From: Legionellaceae bacterium
Lineage (GTDB): Bacteria; Pseudomonadota; Gammaproteobacteria; Legionellales; Legionellaceae
DNA length: 36,853 nucleotides
Direction of reading: 5' to 3'
Assembly (NCBI GenBank): GCA_030148065.1
Contig: JASBUC010000065.1
Location: forward strand, 1 to 36,853
The position numbers were made by a program, and so were the translations under genes. The notes below the pieces were generated by a model. The model was given only the letters and a program-made list of their open reading frames with translations. It ran no database searches and was not told where the DNA came from. Each line of letters starts with the position of its first letter. Positions within the stretch are counted from its first letter, which is position 1. Below are positions 34,104-36,853 of this stretch, piece after piece.

Positions 34104-35156
34104 ATGAAACCTTCAACCTTGCTTTTAATCACTCTGCTGATGCCGCTTTTAGCCTCTGCAGATAATTTACACCTTGTGGCCGTTGGGGATGTGCTGCTGC
34201 ATAAAAAGTTACAGCGCCATGGCATGCAGCAGAGCTTTAGTGCACTCTGGAAAAGTGCTTCCCCTTACCTGCAGCAAGCCGACATTGCTTATGCCAACCT
34301 GGAAGGGCCCATTGCAAGAAACATCACACAGCGTGGCCTAGAGGCAAGTCCAACAACCTCGGTTGGTAAAATCTACACAAGTTTTCCGATGTTTAATTAC
34401 CCGCCTAAGCTTGCAACTGACTTACAAAGAAGTGGGTTTGACATTGTCTCGACTGCTAACAATCATTCACTTGATCGATATGGCATTGGCGTTGAGAAAA
34501 CTATCAATATTCTTAATGAGCACAAAATTCATTACGTTGGTTCTAGGAAAAGTGAGCTTGAGGCAGGATTTAGTCGGCTCATTACCCAAAATGGCTTTCG
34601 TTCTTTATGGATTGCTTGCACCCAAGACACCAATGGCATCGAGGATAAAAAAGACCAAGTGTTGTTTTGCCACAAGAAAGCACACGCCAATTTTATTCTT
34701 AAAACCATTAAGGATTACAAAGATAAAGTGGACTTTATCGTGGTGACACCCCACTGGGGCGTGCAATATCAATTAAAGCCTAATAAAACACAAAAAACGT
34801 TGGCAAAAAAATGGTTGGAGGCTGGCGCAACTCTGATTATTGGCAATCACCCTCATGTCTTGCAGCCCATTCGGTTCTACACCACCCAAGACAAACGAAA
34901 AACACTCATTGCCTATTCGCTTGGAAATTTTGTCAGCAACCAAGGCAGTCTGAATAATCGGCTAAGTGGTCTTCTTTCTGTTTCCTTTGTTAAAGAAAAG
35001 AGACAAACCATAATAAGCAAAGTCTCCTTTTTGCCAACTATTATGCAAAACAGACATGGTAAGCTTTCATTAAAGCTTATTAATAAAAATCAGAAAAGAT
35101 TGCTGAATAAAGTTAGAAAGCAGCTCGATAAAGGAGTCTTACTACAGCCTTCTTAA
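34104..35156 (+). CDS. Exported CapA/PgsA-family protein
   Basis: A 350-aa protein with signal peptide MKPSTLLLITLLMPLLASAD. It has the CapA-family metallophosphoesterase-like motifs: VAVGDVLLHKK, YANLEGPI, STANNHSLDRYGIG, VVTPHWGVQYQLKP, IIGNHPHVLQPI and IAYSLGNFVSNQ. CapA proteins were first tied to poly-gamma-glutamate capsule, but the family is broad. No other capsule gene (CapB/C) is nearby, so capsule synthesis is not supported here. A periplasmic hydrolase role is likely. Its 3' end overlaps the next minus-strand gene by 4 bp. Confidence 0.9.
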   Translation: MKPSTLLLITLLMPLLASADNLHLVAVGDVLLHKKLQRHGMQQSFSALWKSASPYLQQADIAYANLEGPIARNITQRGLEASPTTSVGKIYTSFPMFNYPPKLATDLQRSGFDIVSTANNHSLDRYGIGVEKTINILNEHKIHYVGSRKSELEAGFSRLITQNGFRSLWIACTQDTNGIEDKKDQVLFCHKKAHANFILKTIKDYKDKVDFIVVTPHWGVQYQLKPNKTQKTLAKKWLEAGATLIIGNHPHVLQPIRFYTTQDKRKTLIAYSLGNFVSNQGSLNNRLSGLLSVSFVKEKRQTIISKVSFLPTIMQNRHGKLSLKLINKNQKRLLNKVRKQLDKGVLLQPS

Positions 35157-35608
35157 TTTTTTTGTAATGTAACCGGCACATTCCCTTTCACTAAATTGAG
35201 CACTGTAATCATTGAGACGAAGCCATCGCTCAACGCAAGAAACAGTGCTTTTTCGTTTTCTTTAAAAAGAGCAACAGACTGGTAGGCACTTTTTCCCATA
35301 TCAATAAAATAGTTAAGTTTAACGTTGCGCTGCTCGGCTTGCTCTGGGAAAAAGCCTGAGAAAATAAGGCTCTTATCACCAAGCCCCTGTAGGATTTCTA
35401 CCCTGTGACGTCCGCTTGCTTGTGAGGCTTTAAAGAAATCTTTAGCCAGTACGCTGTCACTTAGCGCTGCAAAGGTATTAAAGCGCATTAATAGATAGAC
35501 TAGATAACTCTCTACTGACTCTTCTAGCTGACAATCAACGGCCACTTGTGCCTCATTAACAACGGCGTGCCAATGAGCTAATTCTGTGGGTTGCACTATG
35601 ATTTTCAT
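35153..35608 (-). CDS. Conserved-looking small protein of unknown function
   Basis: 151 aa from ATG 35608, which has a good purine-rich ribosome binding site (AAGGGGGAAA). The frame stays open further upstream to 35746, but that extension is Cys/Lys-rich low-quality sequence overlapping the start of the next gene. The product begins MKIIVQPTELAHWHAVVNEA and is a soluble alpha/beta protein without signal or membrane segment. I cannot assign a family. It is divergent from the YihY gene and overlaps capA by 4 bp. Confidence 0.7.
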   Translation of the reverse strand: MKIIVQPTELAHWHAVVNEAQVAVDCQLEESVESYLVYLLMRFNTFAALSDSVLAKDFFKASQASGRHRVEILQGLGDKSLIFSGFFPEQAEQRNVKLNYFIDMGKSAYQSVALFKENEKALFLALSDGFVSMITVLNLVKGNVPVTLQKN

Positions 35609-35745
35609 AAGTTTCCCCCTTGGTAATTCGGAGTTGGCTAAAATCAGCCTTAAATTAACTATAGCAGTCGATTGAGATTTTGCGCACTTGGCAAGTTTTT
35701 TGCAGGGAAGAGTCCATGAGATCTTAACATTACTGCTTAGTGGCA

Positions 35746-36717
35746 ATGCTTAATAGAAAAGTCCGACACCTACTTAATTTTGGCCAATACGTGCTTAGCA
35801 ATTTTTTACGTAACAATGGCATGTACCGAGCATCAGCACTGACCTTTACCTCACTATTGGCCATTGTGCCGTTGATGTCTGTAACCATTACCCTTTTTTC
35901 TATCTTTCCTGCTTTTAACAAACTCCTGGTGCCTCTGCAGGATTTTATTTTCGCAAACTTTGTCCCCTCTACCGGCCAAACTCTACAGAAATATTTAATG
36001 GCCTTTACGAGTCAAGCAAGCAAACTCTCACTCTTTGGCTTGTCGGTGCTGTTTGTCACGACCATCTTGTTAATGCTAACCATAGAGCGCGCAATGAATA
36101 AGATTTGGCGAGTGCCGGAGAGTCGCAGTGGGCCTGGGGCTTTTTTACTTTACTGGGCGTGTTTATCCCTCACCCCTTTGTTATTAGCACTGAGCGTGCT
36201 TGCTAGTTCCTACTTATTATCGCTGCCAATGTGGGCACCAGATTCAACGACGTTTTTACTCTCACTGGCACCAGCTGTGATTGCCTTTATTGGTTTTACC
36301 TTACTCTACACAATCGTGCCAAACTGCCCTATCCGGTTGCGACATGCCCTAAGTGGCGCTTTTATAGCGACCTTGATGTTTGAACTTGCCAAGAAATGCT
36401 TTACCTTTTATCTCGAAAGTTTCAATACTTACGAACTTATCTATGGCGCCTTTTCCTTGGTGCCTATTTTCTTTATTTGGATTTATTGGTTATGGGTTAT
36501 TACACTGCTCTGTGCTGAAATCACTCACGCCTTATCAAGTTATACCCACGTAAATCGTAAGGGCCAATACGAGCCAATGGCCCATGCCCTTCGCTGGCTC
36601 TATCACCTCTATCAAGCACAAAAAGAAGGACGAGGCCTAAGCATTACTGAATTAATCGCGCTGGATAAGCAATCCTATGTCTTATTGCCAGAAGATTTAA
36701 TTCAACTTCTTAGGTAA
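35746..36717 (+). CDS. YihY/UPF0761 family inner-membrane protein
   Basis: A ~323-aa membrane protein with about six helices. YRASALTFTSLLAIVPLMSV (about 28-48) and FSLVPIFFIWIYWLWVITLLCAEI near residue 240 are the signature segments of the YihY/virulence factor BrkB family. It was formerly called RNase BN, an assignment later withdrawn for E. coli. The function is unknown. ATG 35746 is used; GTG 35740 two codons upstream is equally open. The ribosome binding site is weak. Confidence 0.9.
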   Translation: MLNRKVRHLLNFGQYVLSNFLRNNGMYRASALTFTSLLAIVPLMSVTITLFSIFPAFNKLLVPLQDFIFANFVPSTGQTLQKYLMAFTSQASKLSLFGLSVLFVTTILLMLTIERAMNKIWRVPESRSGPGAFLLYWACLSLTPLLLALSVLASSYLLSLPMWAPDSTTFLLSLAPAVIAFIGFTLLYTIVPNCPIRLRHALSGAFIATLMFELAKKCFTFYLESFNTYELIYGAFSLVPIFFIWIYWLWVITLLCAEITHALSSYTHVNRKGQYEPMAHALRWLYHLYQAQKEGRGLSITELIALDKQSYVLLPEDLIQLLR

Positions 36718-36853
36718 CTACTCTCCCTGTTAACTAAAAAAATATTTAATATCTACTTGACAGGTTTTCTGAGGATTAAATTTCGTCTCCCACAACAACC
36801 CCTAAGATTTCGTCTGTAGAGCCCACGTTTAATCACTACAGCGTTATCATGAT
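36718..36853. other. Terminal intergenic stretch
   Basis: 136 bp to the window end. It holds a TTGACA hexamer (36757-36762) without a well-spaced -10, and a 9-bp direct repeat ATTTCGTCT (36780-36788 and 36807-36815, period 27). No gene seen. Confidence 0.4.

Noticed and set aside
34104-35156. Poly-gamma-glutamate capsule synthesis
   Set aside because: Only a CapA-family protein is present; no CapB or CapC gene lies next to it, and the family is functionally broad.
36780-36815. 9-bp direct repeat ATTTCGTCT, possible attachment site
   Set aside because: Too short, only two copies 27 bp apart, and no integrase or tRNA nearby.

Overview
The window looks like chromosome from a gammaproteobacterium, most plausibly a member of the Legionellales (Legionella/Coxiella side). 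This rests on a Fur/BamE divergent pair, a biotin cluster with bioH inside it, large Ser/Glu-tailed orphan proteins resembling Dot/Icm-type effectors, and a tandem CTTAAT element that resembles the PmrA site of Legionella and Coxiella. The order-level placement is inference. No rRNA, tRNA, CRISPR array, insertion sequence or phage gene was found.

Layout. 1-250: the 3' end of an aldehyde dehydrogenase gene. 635-3610: two exported proteins, a probable outer-membrane barrel and a seven-bladed RCC1-type repeat protein. 3837-10471: a complete late biotin module, with bioA divergent from bioBFHCD and the bifunctional ligase/repressor gene birA convergent at the far end. 10472-10921: a 450-bp gap with a near-consensus orphan promoter and two perfect DnaA-box 9-mers. 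10922-19264: two large proteins of unknown role interleaved with DNA repair genes. The large proteins are an 890-aa effector-like protein and a 611-aa membrane-anchored protein with a kinase-like core. The repair genes are ung and recN, and two small orphan genes (149 and 228 aa) also lie here. 19353-20184: fur and bamE, divergent. 20201-24881: a divergent heavy-metal-type P-ATPase, a MAPEG protein, two small exported proteins and a TauE/SafE permease. 24984-27920: a YafJ-type amidotransferase and an OmpR/CpxA-like two-component pair. 27906-32935: priA, a pterin-synthase-like protein, a MidA-like methyltransferase, a DUF1499 protein and a FolM/PTR1-like pteridine reductase. 33073-36717: a Dus enzyme, a CapA-family protein, a small conserved-looking protein and a YihY-family membrane protein.

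How the genes work together. BioC and BioH make and release the pimeloyl chain, BioF/A/D/B convert it to biotin, and BirA attaches biotin and probably represses the divergent bioA/bioB promoter region, where an imperfect BirA-like inverted repeat overlaps the bioB -35. Genes are packed tightly, with many 1-24-bp overlaps both within operons and at convergent ends. The most interesting accessory signal is the 611-aa protein. It has two N-terminal membrane segments, a PI3/4-kinase-like catalytic pattern (K166, D347-x4-N352, D373) and a tandem PmrA-like element 118 bp upstream of its start.
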